The position numbers and the translations under genes are program-made. This document shows, in pieces, positions 40,201-51,994 of a DNA stretch of 64,000 nt. Origin of the DNA: Serripes groenlandicus. Lineage: Eukaryota; Mollusca; Bivalvia; Cardiida; Cardiidae. Positions within the stretch are counted from its first letter, which is position 1; every line of letters starts with the position of its first letter. Under the pieces are notes generated by a model. It made no database searches, was not told the DNA's origin, and was given only the letters and a program-made list of their open reading frames with translations. Location of the stretch: contig JASEVX010000006.1 in the NCBI GenBank assembly GCA_031761405.1, forward strand, positions 31,800,117-31,864,116, given 5' to 3'.

Positions 40201-40725
40201 CTGCGTACAATAGCTTGCGTAGTATGTGTGCTTGCGCTTAGTTTCATCTGCATACAATAGCCTGCGTGGTCTATGTGCATGTGCTTAGTTACATCTGCGT
40301 ACAATATCCTGCGTAGTCTATGTGCACACGCTTAGTTTTATCTGCGTACAATATCCTGCGTAGTCTATGTGCACACGCTTAGTTTTATCTGCGTACAATA
40401 GTATGCGTAGTCTGTGTACATACGCTTAGTTTCATCTGCGTACAATAGCTTGCGTAGTCTGTGTGCTTGCGCTTAGTTTCATCTGCGTACAATAGCCTGC
40501 GTGGTCTATGTGCATGTGCTTAGTTACATCTGCGTACAATATCCTGCGTAGTCTATGTGCACACGCTTAGTTTTATCTGCGTACAATAGTATGCGTAGTC
40601 TGTGTGCATACGCTTAGTTACATCTTCGTACAATAGCCTGCGTAGTCTGTTGGCATAAGCTTAGTTTCGTCTGCGTACAATAGCCTGCGTAGTCTGTGTG
40701 CATACATACGCTTAGTTTCATCAGG
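37285..40725 (+). repeat. 47-bp minisatellite, ~73 units
   Basis: Unit tctgcgtacaatagtcttcg + tagtctgtgtgcatacgctt + agtttca. The part up to ~39.8 kb is fairly uniform. From ~39.9 kb a second subfamily with atcctgcgtagtctatgtgc appears, arranged in multi-unit blocks. A non-repeat patch lies near 39795-39820. Confidence 0.95.
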
Positions 40726-40822
40726 GTCTGGACTGTCTGCCTCTATCCTAGAAATACCTTTAAACGCGTATTATCTTACTAGAACAAATAAAGTAATACC
40801 TATAGTTAAACGGCATGGCTTC

Positions 40823-41025
40823 TTTAATCCTTTCCCACATACAGCAAATCTGCAGCCGACTTTGAAAGACGACTTTGAAAATGTCTAATTATTGAAAAAA
40901 GTTGAAAACATTGTGGCAAAAGGAGAAAATGCTTGTTTTGAAGAATTTCTCATTTTGTCATGATGATTTCAAAAGTTATCTGCTGCAGATGCGTCAAAAT
41001 GCGTCTATAGGTGAGAAAGGGCTAA
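40823..41025 (-). mobile_element. TTAA-MITE
   Basis: tttaatcctttcccacatac to ctataggtgagaaagggcta; the ends are mutated but the full length is present. Confidence 0.75.
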
Positions 41026-41267
41026 ATGATGCCAATTGAGTGTGTAAGCAATGATCGCCACGCGAGACTCCAATATAATACAATATCTGTCAAAACATAT
41101 GGCATAAATGATGGTGATTGTGTTACAACGGTAAATGAGTCGTCCTTCAGAAATACACTGAAATAATGCTATTCGCGACGAACTGTATAGAACGAAAAAC
41201 GTTTACAGACGAGTGCATCTCTTTACTAGTCTCTGCACTGCTCGCCTAAAAGTTACATGCGTAGTCG

Positions 41268-41490
41268 GGAATCCGCCGTGGCCGAGTGGTAATTAAGTGT
41301 TGGGGATTTGGAACCGGGCGTCCCGGGTTCGATCCTCATTCGCGGGGGTCATTGTGGAGTGCACTTGGGCAAGGCACGTTTCCTAGCCTAGTTCTGTTTT
41401 GTTTACCAAGGGATCATGAATACGTGAACTGCCGCCGTGTTATAACTGAAATAATGTTGAAAATGGCGTTTAACCTCAATAGAATAAATA
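41268..41490 (+). mobile_element. tRNA-derived SINE, full length
   Basis: Head gccgtggccgagtggtaatt, B-box-like cccgggttcgatcctcattc, body cacttgggcaaggcacgttt, tail gccgccgtgttataactgaa plus ataatgttgaaaatggcgtt. Companion of the truncated copy at 18015. Confidence 0.85.
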
Positions 41491-41947
41491 CAAACTCAGT
41501 CCAGACGTTTTCTTGAACAATATAGCATGCATACGTAGACAGTTACATTCAATTGTCAAAAATACCAAAGGCTAGTATTTCAACAACTCAAATTTTAATG
41601 ACAATACCTATGGGATGTCTGTAGCATTCTGACAGTTTATTGGAGTTGATAACATTTAAAACACTAATTAATTAGTTTAACTGGAGTGTCATTTCTTAAA
41701 TGTCAAAGCACTGCTAAAACGTTCCTATGTAATTGTGCAATAATACCCATGATATTTAGCGTACATAAAAATGTCAATCCGTTCCACCAATGAGTCCTTT
41801 ACGGACCAACAGCAAAATCGGGCGATAATGGGGTTCAAGCTCTGTTTGGGTATTGCACGAGTGGGGGTCCAGGAAAACCAACATTTTCATGATTATGACA
41901 AGTATGGAAAACGATCTGACTACCCATCCTAGCTTAATAATTTAAAA

Positions 41948-42160
41948 GAGCCGTTCCACGAGAAAACCAACATTGTTGACTCTGCGTAAAGTATCGACCC
42001 GGATCAGCTTAAGCATGCCGCGCAGACTAACCCGGACAGAGACGTTTTGCCTCCTGTGGATTTTCTGTTTCAGGAATCTTTACTTTATACCTCTATCCCA
42101 CTGAGATGGAATGTGTCGATCCGGCTGATCTGCTCTGCAGTGATTGCCAACAAGTCAGCG
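41948..42160 (+). mobile_element. Palindromic MITE (ACGAGAAAACCAACAT family), one end
   Basis: gagccgttccacgagaaaac, then actctgcgtaaagtatcgac, then ggattttctgtttcaggaat. The far end is decayed. 41490-41945 shows nothing recognised. Confidence 0.75.
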
Positions 42161-42166
42161 AGGTTT

Positions 42167-42352
42167 AACCCTTTCCCACATACAACAAAATCTGCAGCAG
42201 TCGACTTTGAAAACATTTAGTCAAAAACATTGAAACATTTCTATAAATGAAATAACAACTATTGAATAATGAGCAATTTCTCCTTTTGTCACAGTGTTTT
42301 TAAAAGTTGTCTGCTGCAGAGGCGTCTACGAGCGTCTATATGTGAGAAATGG
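42167..42352 (+). mobile_element. TTAA-MITE whose right end seeds a satellite
   Basis: Left end TTAA ccctttcccacatacaac. The right arm (ctgctgcagaggcgtctacg, tctatatgtgagaaatggtt) is the same sequence as the 84-bp unit that follows. Confidence 0.85.
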
Positions 42353-43812
42353 TTCTCCAGCATGGATTCGCCGGGAGGTGTTTTTAAAAGTTGTCTGCTG
42401 CAGAGGCGTCTACGAGCGTCTATATGTGAGAAATGGTTGTCCAGCATGGATTCGCCGGGAGGTGTTTTTAAAAGTTGTCTGCTGCAGAGGCGTCTTAGAG
42501 AGTCTATATGTGGGAAATGGTTCTCCAGCATGGATTCGCCAGGAGGTGTTTGTAAAAGTTGTCTGCTGCAGAGGCGTCTAAGAGAGTCTATATGTGGGAA
42601 ATGGTTCTTCAGCATGGATTCGCCAGGAGGTGTTTGTAAAAGTTGTCTGCTGCAGAGGCGTCTAAGAGAGTCTATATGTGGGAAATGGTTCTTCAGCATG
42701 GATTCGCCAGGAGGTGTTTGTAAACGTTGTCTGCTGCAGAGGCGTCTAAGAGAGTCTATATGTGGGAAATGGTTCTTCAGCATGGATTCGCCAGGAGGTG
42801 TTTGTAAAAGTTGTCTGCTGCAGAGGCGTCTAAGAGAGTCTATATGTGGGAAATGGTTCTCCAGCATGGATTCGTCAGGAGGTGTTTGTAAAAGTTGTCT
42901 GCTGCAGAGGCGTCTAAGAGAGTCTATATGTGGGAAATGGTTCTCCAGCATGGATTCGTCAGGAGGTGTTTGTAAAAGTGGTCTGCTGCAGAGGCGTCTA
43001 AGAGAGTCTATATGTGGGAAATGGTTCTTCAGCATGGATTCGCCAGGAGGTGTTTGTAAAAGTTGTCTGCTGCAGAGGCGTCTAAGAGAGTCTATATGTG
43101 GGAAATGGTTCTTCAGCATGGATTCGCCGGGAGGTGTTTGTAAAAGTTGTCTGCTGCAGAGGCGTCTAAGAGAGTCTATATGTGGGAAATGGTTCTTCAG
43201 CATGGATTCACCAGGAAGTGTTTGTAAAAGTTGTCTGCTTCAGAGGCGTCTACGAGCGTCTATATGTGGGAAATTGTTCTCCAGCATGGATTCGCCGGGA
43301 GGTGTTTGTAAAAGTTGTCTGCTGCAGAGGCATCTAAGAGAGTCTATATGTGGGAAATAGTTCTCCAGCATGGATTCGTCGGGAGGTGTTTGTAAAAGTT
43401 GTCTACTGCAGAGGCGTCTAAGAGAGTCTATATGTGGGAAATGGTTCTCCAGCATGGATTCGCCAGGAGGTGTTTGTAAAAGTTGTCTGCTGCAGAGGCG
43501 TCTACGAGCGTCTATATGTGGGAAATGGTTCTTCAGCATGGATTCGCCAGGAGGTGTTTGTAAAAGTTATCTGCTGCAGAGGCGTCTAAGAGAGTCTATA
43601 TGTGGGAAATGGTTCTTCAGCATGGATTCGCCAGGAGGTGTTTGTAAAAGTTGTCTACTGCAGAGGCGTCTAAGAGAGTCTATATGTGGGAAATGGTTCT
43701 TCAGCATGGATTCGCCAGGAGGTGTTTGTAAAAGTTGTCTACTGCAGAGGCGTCTATGAGAGTCTATATGTGGGAAATGGTTCTTCAGCATGGATTCGCC
43801 GGGAGGTGTAAA
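42294..43812 (+). repeat. 84-bp satellite derived from a MITE end, ~18 units
   Basis: Each unit is ~59 bp of TTAA-MITE right end (tttttaaaagttgtctgctg .. tatatgtgagaaatggtt) plus ~25 bp of flank (ctccagcatggattcgccgg + gaggt). Since 84 is divisible by three, long open frames run on both strands (363 and 304 codons); they are artefacts. Confidence 0.93.
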
Positions 43813-44395
43813 ACGTTGAGTTTGGTTTTCATGGAACACCGCTGCAGTGTTGCGTAATAGTGTAGGTTATTGCATCTGTACGGGAAAACATTGTGCTGAA
43901 CGAGTTCTTTCGGCAGAGTTGAGCGAGCTTCCGAACGAGTCGAGAATGAGTCGAGAACAAGTCCGGAATGAGTCCCAAAACAATAGTCGCCATTTTCTTG
44001 CATTAACCTTAATAGTGTTTACAATGTAGTTTGTAGTTTGTTTTTGTATATATTGAAATATTTTTCCATATGAGAAAAGGGATGCAGTTTCTGTCAATAT
44101 TAAATGAAAAATACAAAGTATCCAATAATGCGAAGATGGCCAAATTATCGACTTCCCACTTTTTTTTAACTCTTTCTGCGCAAAATGCAATATTGAGATT
44201 TCGGCACAATACAGATTCACTGGGTGAGTCAGCTCGTAACGAGCTGTGTCACCTTAAATCAGCATTGTTTGCCTTCTAGTTATCAAAATAGGCCAAACTG
44301 TTATTACACTAGAAATGGAGACGCCCGATTTTGAACATGGAAGAGTCTACTTTAAACAATTCGGCGCTGAAAGAGTTAACGTTGTTGCGGCTATT
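43813..44395. other. Unassigned unique DNA
   Basis: Several overlapping frames of 60-117 codons on both strands, none with a recognisable domain. No repeat recognised. Confidence 0.4.
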
Positions 44396-44404
44396 CCGTA
44401 AGAA

Positions 44405-44925
44405 CGGTTAGAAAAGCTGTAGTCACACTGTAGTCATACTGTTATCACACTGTAGTCACACTGTAATCCCACTGTAGTCACAATGTAATCACACTGTAGC
44501 CACATTGTAAACACACTATAATCACTATGTAGTCAATATAATCACACTGTAGTCATACTGTATTCACATTGTATTCACTATAATCAAACTGTAATCTCAG
44601 AGTAATCATACTGTAGTCACACTGTAATTGCACTGTAATCACCTTGTAGTCACACTGTTATCACACTGAAGTCATACTGTACGCACACTGTAATCACACT
44701 GTAGTCACAATGTCGTCATACTGTAGTAACGCTGCAACCACACTGTAGTCATACTGTAGTCGCACTGTACGCACACTATAATCACACTGTAATCACATTG
44801 TAATCACACTGTAGTCACACTGTAATCTCACTATATTCACACAATGTATTCACACTGTAATCACACTGTAGTTACAATGTATTCACACTGTAGTCACACT
44901 GTAATCACACTGTAAGTCACACTTT
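44405..44925 (+). repeat. 11-bp microsatellite (GTAGTCACACT)n
   Basis: About 45 diverged copies of gtagtcacact / gtaatcacact run in tandem. Confidence 0.92.
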
Positions 44926-44990
44926 CCCACCCGCAGACGCATTTGGATGCACCTGCAGCAGACGACTTTTGAAAACATTGTGACAACATA
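44925..44990 (+). mobile_element. TTAA-MITE, left-end fragment
   Basis: ctttcccacccgcagacgca and cacctgcagcagacgact abut the microsatellite. Confidence 0.6.
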
Positions 44991-45027
44991 AGGAACAGCT
45001 TATAAGGTTTTCAAATATATACTTGGA

Positions 45028-45142
45028 TATTTGTTTGTTTTGAGTGGATATGGAATATATCACACCGAGAAGTGATACAATTGAAAATGTTAAAATTGTA
45101 TCACTTCGAATTGAAATATATTCCATATCCACTCAAAACAAG
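45028..45142. repeat. Long hairpin (~48-bp arms)
   Basis: ttttgagtggatatggaata and its complement at 45117-45138 enclose nested complementary agtgatacaatt/aattgtatcact segments. Confidence 0.85.
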
Positions 45143-45144
45143 CA

Positions 45145-46240
45145 AATAAGATAATTGATGATGAAATAATGGAACTATTTTGTGTCTTCGTACCTGTTCG
45201 CACGCGGACGAATCTGCGTGAATGTATTTGTTTACTACACAATGTCAGACAATGACAATAAGTCCGATTTGTTAAATTTACAGAATACGGAATTATAAAT
45301 GGGTATAGATAAGATAAGGTTTTTATCACATGACAATGCTTGTATCCGATCTACTATTATACCCATTACGTATTTCTTTATATATATAACGTCTGTAGTA
45401 TAACATGACCGGACACTAGGAAAATGACGTCATACCTATATCACTCACAGTGTGGGTGATATGGATTTTATTATATGCCTGTACATTTTCCGGTGGAAAT
45501 ACATGCAGATTGACATGCGCAGTTCAGACACGACGGATTAAAATTCCGTATCTACACGCGGTGAAAATACAAGATTGTGACGTCAGACAGTGCGCAGACT
45601 ACTTTAGGCGAGGTTCCCGTTTTTAATCTGCGCTACGTAGTAATATATGCAGACAACCAGGAAAATTGTTTCTATTGTATCAATCGGAACTTCTCGGGTA
45701 ATTCCGTTATCCCTCATCATTGGTGAAGCATTCATCACCGAGGTCTTCCGAATGTCTATTGTATGTATCGAAAACCTAGCGTCAAATGTATTAAAACCCG
45801 CAAATAAAAATTATGTTGTTATTATCTCCCACAAAATAATGGAAATTTAATTTGATAATGTTTTTGGGTGGGACTTACGTATTAGCATACTTTCTAGAGG
45901 CGTGGCCTAAGTATTGTAGTAAATATTCATCCGCCATTCATCTTTTCATTTCAAGATTACAAAATTGTTTCCCCAATCAAACAAATATTGAATCTGTATA
46001 TTTGTTAGTTTGTTCGCTCTTCATAGATCGTAGGTATATAATAAAAGGAATATTACGTTGCGGGAGCGATAAATGTGTTCGTATTGCACGACTCGTAGCG
46101 TGGGAAAATCCATATTGATATCGATTTTTTTTTACGCTACTTGTAGTGCAATACGGACCCTTTTTTCGCTCCCGGACCGTAATATACCGTATATATCTCA
46201 CTGATAGAACTCAGTATCTCATCGTTTAGCATTAAATAAA
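45145..46240. other. Unassigned DNA with a second imperfect hairpin
   Basis: cgtattgcacgactcgtagc near 46080 pairs with gctacttgtagtgcaatacg near 46136. TGACGTCA occurs near 45425. Frames of 67 and 88 codons at 45647-46118 show no recognised domain. Confidence 0.4.
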
Positions 46241-46244
46241 TTCA

Positions 46245-46336
46245 ATTATTCTTTAATTTATAGAAATTTGCTATATTATTTGTAAAATATTTAAGACGTC
46301 TGCGGCCGATTCGTTGTATGTGGAAAAGGGTCTAAC
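46245..46336 (+). mobile_element. TTAA-MITE, right-end fragment
   Basis: agacgtctgcggccgattcg, then ttgtatgtggaaaagggtc; it directly precedes the 44-bp array. Confidence 0.6.
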
Positions 46337-46344
46337 ATATAAAA

Positions 46345-49300
46345 CAGTGAACAAATTGATTAAAACTCCCGTGTGGGTAATGTATACCTTACTGAAAGGT
46401 TGATTAAAACTCCCGTGTGGGTAATGTATACCTTACAGAAAGGTTGATTAAAACTCCCGTGTGGGTAATATATACCTTACTGAAAGGTTGATTAAAACTC
46501 CCGTGTGGGTAATGTATACCTTACTGAAAGGTTGATTAAAAATCCCGTGTGGGTAATGTATACCTTACAGAAATGTTGATTAAAACTCCCGTGTGGGTAA
46601 TGTATACCTTACAGAAATGTTGATTAAAACTCCCGTGTGGGTAATGTATACCTTACTGAAAGGTTGATTAAAACTCCCGTGTGGGTAATGTATACCTTAC
46701 AGAAAGGTTGATTAAAACTCCCGTGTGGGTAATGTATACCTTACTGAAAGGTTGATTAAAACTCCCGTGTGGGTCATGTATACCTTACTGAAAGGTTGAT
46801 TAAAACTCCCGTGTGGGTAATATATACCTTACTGAAAGGTTGATTAAAACTCCCGTGTGGGTAATATATACCTTACTGAAAGGTTGATTAAAACTCCCGT
46901 GTGGGTAATGAATACCTTACTGAAAGGTTGATTAAAACTCCCGTGTGGGTAATATATACCTTACTGAAAGGTTGATTAAAACTCCCGTGTGGGTAATGTA
47001 TACCTTACTGAAAGGTTGATTAAAACTCCCGTGTGGGTAATGTATACCTTACTGAAAGGTTGATTAAAACTCCCGTGTGGGTAATGTATACCTTACTGAA
47101 AGGTTGATTAAAACTCCCGTGTGGGTAATATATACCTTACTGAAAGGTTGATTAAAACTCCCGTGTGGGTAATGTATACCTTACTGAAAGGTTGATTAAA
47201 ACTCCCGTGTGGGTAATGTATACCTTACAGAAAGGTTGATTAAAACTCCCGTGTGGGTAATATATACCTTACTGAAAGGTTGATTAAAACTCCCATGTGG
47301 GTAATGTATACCTTACTGAAAGGTTGATTAAAACTCCCGTGTGGGTAATGTATACCTTACAGAAAGGTTGATTAAAACTCCCGTGTGGGTAATGTATACC
47401 TTACTGAAAGGTTGATTAAAACTCCCGTGTGAGTAATGTATACCTTACTGAAAGGTTTATTAAAACTCCCGTGTGGGTAATGTATACCTTACAGAAAGGT
47501 TGATTAAAACTCCCGTGTGGGTAATGTATACCTTACTGAAAGGTTGATTAAAACTCCCGTGTGGGTAATGTATACCTTACTGAAAGGTTGATTAAAACTC
47601 CCGTGTGGGTAATGTATACCTTACTGAAAGGTTGATTAAAACTCCCGTGTGGGTAATGTATACCTTACTGAAAGGTTGATTAAAACTCCCGTGTGGGTAA
47701 TGTATACCTTACTGAAAGGTTGATTAAAACTCCCGTGTGGGTAATGTATATCTTACTGAAAGGTTGATTAAAACTCCCGTGTGGGTAATGTATACCTTAC
47801 TGAAAGGTTGATTAAAACTCCCGTGTGGGTAATGTATACCTTACAGAAAGGTTGATTAAAACTCCCGTGTGGGTAATGTATACCTTACAGAAAGGTTGAT
47901 TAAAACTCCCGTGTGGGTAATGTATACCTTACTGAAAGGTTGATTAAAACTCCCGTGTGGGTAATGTATACCTTACTGAAAGGTTGATTAAAACTCCCGT
48001 GTGGGTAATGTATACCTTACTGAAAGGTTGATTAAAACTCCCGTGTAGGTAATGTATACCTTACTGAAAGGTTGATTAAAACTCCCGTGTGGGTAATATA
48101 TACCTTACTGAAAGGTTGATTAAAACTCCCGTGTGGGTAATGTATACCTTACTGAAAGGTTGATTAAAACTCCCGTGTGGGTAATGTATACCTTACAGAA
48201 AGGTTGATTAAAACTCCCGTGTGGGTAATATATACCTTACTGAAAGGTTGATTAAAACTCCCGTGTGGGTAATATATACCTTACTGAAAGGTTGATTAAA
48301 ACTCCCGTGTGGGTAATATATACCTTACTGAAAAGTTGATTAAAACTCCCGTGTGGGTAATGTATACCTTACTGAAAGGTTGATTAAAACTCCCGTGTGG
48401 GTAATATATACCTTACTGAAAGGTTGATTAAAACTCCCGTGTGGGTAATATATACCTTACTGAAAGGTTGATTAAAACTCCCGTGTGGGTAATATATACC
48501 TTACTGAAAAGTTGATTAAAACTCCCGTGTGGGTAATATATACCTTACTGAAAGGTTGATTAAAACTCCCGTGTGGGTAATATATACCTTACTGAAAGGT
48601 TGATTAAAACTCCCGTGTGGGTAATGTATACCTTACTGAAAGGTTGATTAAAACTCCCGTGTGGGTAATGTATACCTTACAGAAAGGTTGATTAAAACTC
48701 CCGTGTGGGTAATGTATACCTTACTGAAAGGTTGATTAAAACTCCCGTGTGGGTAATGTATACCTTACTGAAAGGTTGATTAAAACTCCCGTGTGGGTAA
48801 TGTATACCTTACAGAAAGGTTGATTAAAACTCCCGTGTGGGTAATGTATACCTTACTGAAAGGTTGATTAAAACTCTCGTGTGGGTAATGTATACCTTAC
48901 TGAAAGGTTGATTAAAACTCCCGTGTGGGTAATGTATACCTTACTAAAGGATGATTAAAACTCCCGTGTGGGTAATATATACCTTACTGAAAGGTTGATT
49001 AAAACTCCCGTGTGGGTAATGTATACCTTACAGAAAGGTTGATTAAAACTCCCGTGTGGGTAATATATACCTTACTGAAAGGTTGATTAAAACTCCCGTG
49101 TGGGTAATGTATACCTTACAGAAAGGTTGATTAAAACTCCCGTGTGGGTAATGTATACCTTACCGAAAGGTTGATTAAAACTCCCGTGTGGGTAATGTAT
49201 ACCTTACCGAAAGTATGATTAAAACTCCCGTGTGGGTAATATATACCTTACTGAAAGGTTGATTAAAACTCCCGTGTGGGTAATGTATACCTTACTGAAA

Positions 49301-49605
49301 GGTTGATTAAAACTCCCGTGTGGGTAATGTATACCTTACTGAAAGGTTGATTATAACTCCCGTGTGGGTAATGTATACCTTACTGAAAGGTTGATTAAAA
49401 CTCCCGTGTGAGTAATGTATACCTTACTGAAAGGTTGATTAAAACTCCCGTGTGGGTAATGTATACCTTACCGAAAGGTTGATTAAAACTCCCGTGTGGG
49501 TAATGTATACCTTACCGAAAGGTTGATTAAAACTCCCGTGTGGGTAATGTATACCTTACTGAAACGCTGATTAAAACTACCATGTGGGTAATGTATACCT
49601 TACTG
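46345..49605 (+). repeat. 44-bp minisatellite, ~74 units
   Basis: Unit ggttgattaaaactcccgtg + tgggtaatgtataccttact + gaaa. Very uniform; the common variants are ac(a/t)gaaa and aat(g/a)tat. Confidence 0.96.
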
Positions 49606-49739
49606 AAAGATCAACGTCGGATACCCTTTTATATTTTAATGGCGCTATAATGTGTACTGTAGACATAATGGAACGACTATCGAGGGCGCCAAAGAAGCTG
49701 AAATGTTTGATACAGTTATGTATGTACCACACTATTTAG

Positions 49740-49840
49740 TTGTTTATAAATAATATCAACAGCAACAACAAAAACAGTAATAATCACAATAATAATAATA
49801 ATAATAATAATTATAATAATAATAATAATAATAACGATGA
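49740..49840 (+). repeat. AAT/AAC microsatellite
   Basis: An aataataataataataat run with acaacaa interruptions. The poly-Asn frame over it is an artefact. Confidence 0.9.
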
Positions 49841-49914
49841 TAATTACATAACAGATAGAAGATTGAAGGAAGACATTCATTGTCTACTTTGTCAACTATC
49901 CTTCCCCAAGGACA

Positions 49915-51745
49915 CTATGTACCTACTTTGTGTGTCTTTCTGTTTGTATGGTGTTACGTCGCTTTCAAAGACTTTGTAGTTATATCACGGCGTTTCAAGG
50001 GTGTTAGCAGTAGTAATCGATCATTTATCTGTGTGTCTGTCAGTTTGTATGGTGTTACGTAGCTTTCAAAGACTTTGTAGTTATATCACGGCGTTTCAAG
50101 GGAGTTAGCAGTAGTACTCGATCATTTATCTGTGTGTCTGTCAGTTTGTATGGTGTTACGTCACTTTCAAAGACTTTGTAGTTATATCACGGCGTTTCAA
50201 GGGAGTTAGCAGTAGTACTCGTTCATTTATCTGTGTGTCTGTTAGTTTGTATGGTGTTACGTCGCTTTCAAAGACTTTGTAGTTATATCACGGCGTTTCA
50301 AGGGAGTTACCAGTAGTACTCGATCATTTATCTGTGTGTCTGTCAGTTTGTATGGTGTTACGTCGCTTTCAAAGACTTTGTAGTTATATCACGGCGTTTC
50401 AAGGGAGTTAGCAGTAGTAATCGATCATTTATCTGTGTGTCTGTCAGTTTGTATGGTGTTACGTCGCTTTCAAAGACTTTGTAGTTATATCACGGCGTTT
50501 CAAGGGAGTTAGCAGTAGTAATCGATCATTTATCTGTGTGTCTGTCAGTTTGTATGGTGTTACGTCGCTTTCAAAGACTTTGTAGTTATATCACGGCGTT
50601 TCAAGGGAGTTAGCAGTAGTAATCGATCATTTATCTGTGTGTCTGTCAGTTTGTATGGTGTTACGTCGCTTTCAAAGACTTTGTAGTTATATCACGGCGT
50701 TTCAAGGGAGTTACCAGTAGTACTCGTTCATTTATCTGTGTGTCTGTCGTTTCAAGGGAGTTACCAGTAGTACTCGATCATTAATCTGTGTGTCTGTCAG
50801 TTTGTATGGTGTTACGTCGCTTTCAAAGACTTTGTAGTTATATCACGGCGTTTCAAGGGAGTTACCATTAGTACTCGATCATTTATCTGTGTGTCTGTCA
50901 GTTTGTATGGTGTTACGTCGCTTTCAAAGACTTTGTAGTTATATCACGGCGTTTCAAGGGAGTTAGCAGTAGTACTCGTTCATTTATCTGTGTGTCTGTC
51001 GTTTCAAGGGAGTTACCAGTAGTACTCGATCATTTATCTGTGTGTCTGTCAGTTTGTATGAGGTTACGTCGCTTTCAAAGACTTTGTAGTTATATCACGG
51101 CGTTTCAAGGGAGTTAGCAGTATTAATCGATCATTTATCTGTGTGTCTGTCAGTTTGTATGGTGTTACGTCGCTTTCAAAGACTTTGTAGTTATATCACG
51201 GCGTTTCAAGGGAGTTAGCAGTATTAATCGATCATTTATCTGTGTGTCTGTCAGTTTGTATGGTGTTACGTCGCTTTCAAAGACTTTGTAGTTATATCAC
51301 GGCGTTTCAAGGGAGTAAGCAGTAGTACTCGTTCATTTATCTGTGTGTCTGTCTGTTTGTATGGTTTTAAGTCGCTTTCAAATACGTTTTAGTAATATCA
51401 CGGCGTTTCTAGGGAGTTAGCAGTAGTACTCGTTCATTTATCTGTGTGTCTTTCTGTTTGTATGGTGTTACGTCGCTTTCAAATACGTTTTAGTTATATC
51501 ACAGCGTTTCAAGTGAGTTAGCAGTAGTACTCGTTCCTTTACCCATGTGTCTGTCTGTTTGTATGGTGTTAAGTCGCTTTCCAATACTTCTTAGTTATAT
51601 CACAGCCTTTCAAGGGAGTTACCAGTAGTACTCGTTCATTTATATGTGTGTCTGTCAGTTTGTATGGTGTTACGTCGCTATCCAATACTTGTTAGTTATA
51701 TCACGGGGTTTCAAGGGAGTTACCAGTAGTACTCGTTCATTTATC
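49915..51745 (-). repeat. 101-bp satellite derived from a SINE tail, ~18 units
   Basis: Unit: ggtgttacgtcgctttcaaa + gactttgtagttatatcacg + gcgtttcaagggagttagca + gtagtactcg + atcatttatctgtgtgtctg + tcagtttgtat. The first ~70 bp are the reverse complement of a SINE tail, and the SINE body follows directly at the right edge. Confidence 0.9.
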
Positions 51746-51900
51746 CCGAAACCCGCCAGTCAGTTGTCACGCTAACCCAAGAACCCTGAGCGCCAAGGAT
51801 GGATAGCCATGTTTCTTCCAATTTTAAAGTATGTGGTATGTCGGGAATCGAACCCTTGACCTCTCGTAGCCGATTCAGCTACTACACCACCGAGGTGGTC
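51650..51900 (-). mobile_element. tRNA-derived SINE joined to the 101-bp array
   Basis: Minus strand: tggtgtagtagctgaatcgg (A-box-like), aagggttcgattcccgacat (B-box-like), then cttggcgctcagggttcttg. The tail merges into the last unit of the array. Confidence 0.82.
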
Positions 51901-51994
51901 ACTTACTCTGTGTTAACAAAGGAAGATAATAAACAATTGTTCGATGTTCATGGTTATTACTTTTTGCTTGTTAGGTATGTACAGTGGACACAAG

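Noticed and set aside
42269..43839. Repeat proteins on both strands (363, 304, 129 and 99 codons)
   Set aside because: Artefacts of the 84-bp satellite, open on both strands because the unit has no stop in those frames. The sequence is MITE end plus flank.
45647..46118. Frames of 67 and 88 codons
   Set aside because: No domain, and the second overlaps an imperfect hairpin. Not enough evidence for a gene.
37285..49605. CRISPR-like arrays (regular 44- and 47-bp repeats)
   Set aside because: There are no unique spacers between repeats; the whole unit repeats. The surrounding sequence is eukaryotic.
49740..49979. Asn-rich 79-codon frame
   Set aside because: Translation of an AAT microsatellite running into the 101-bp satellite.
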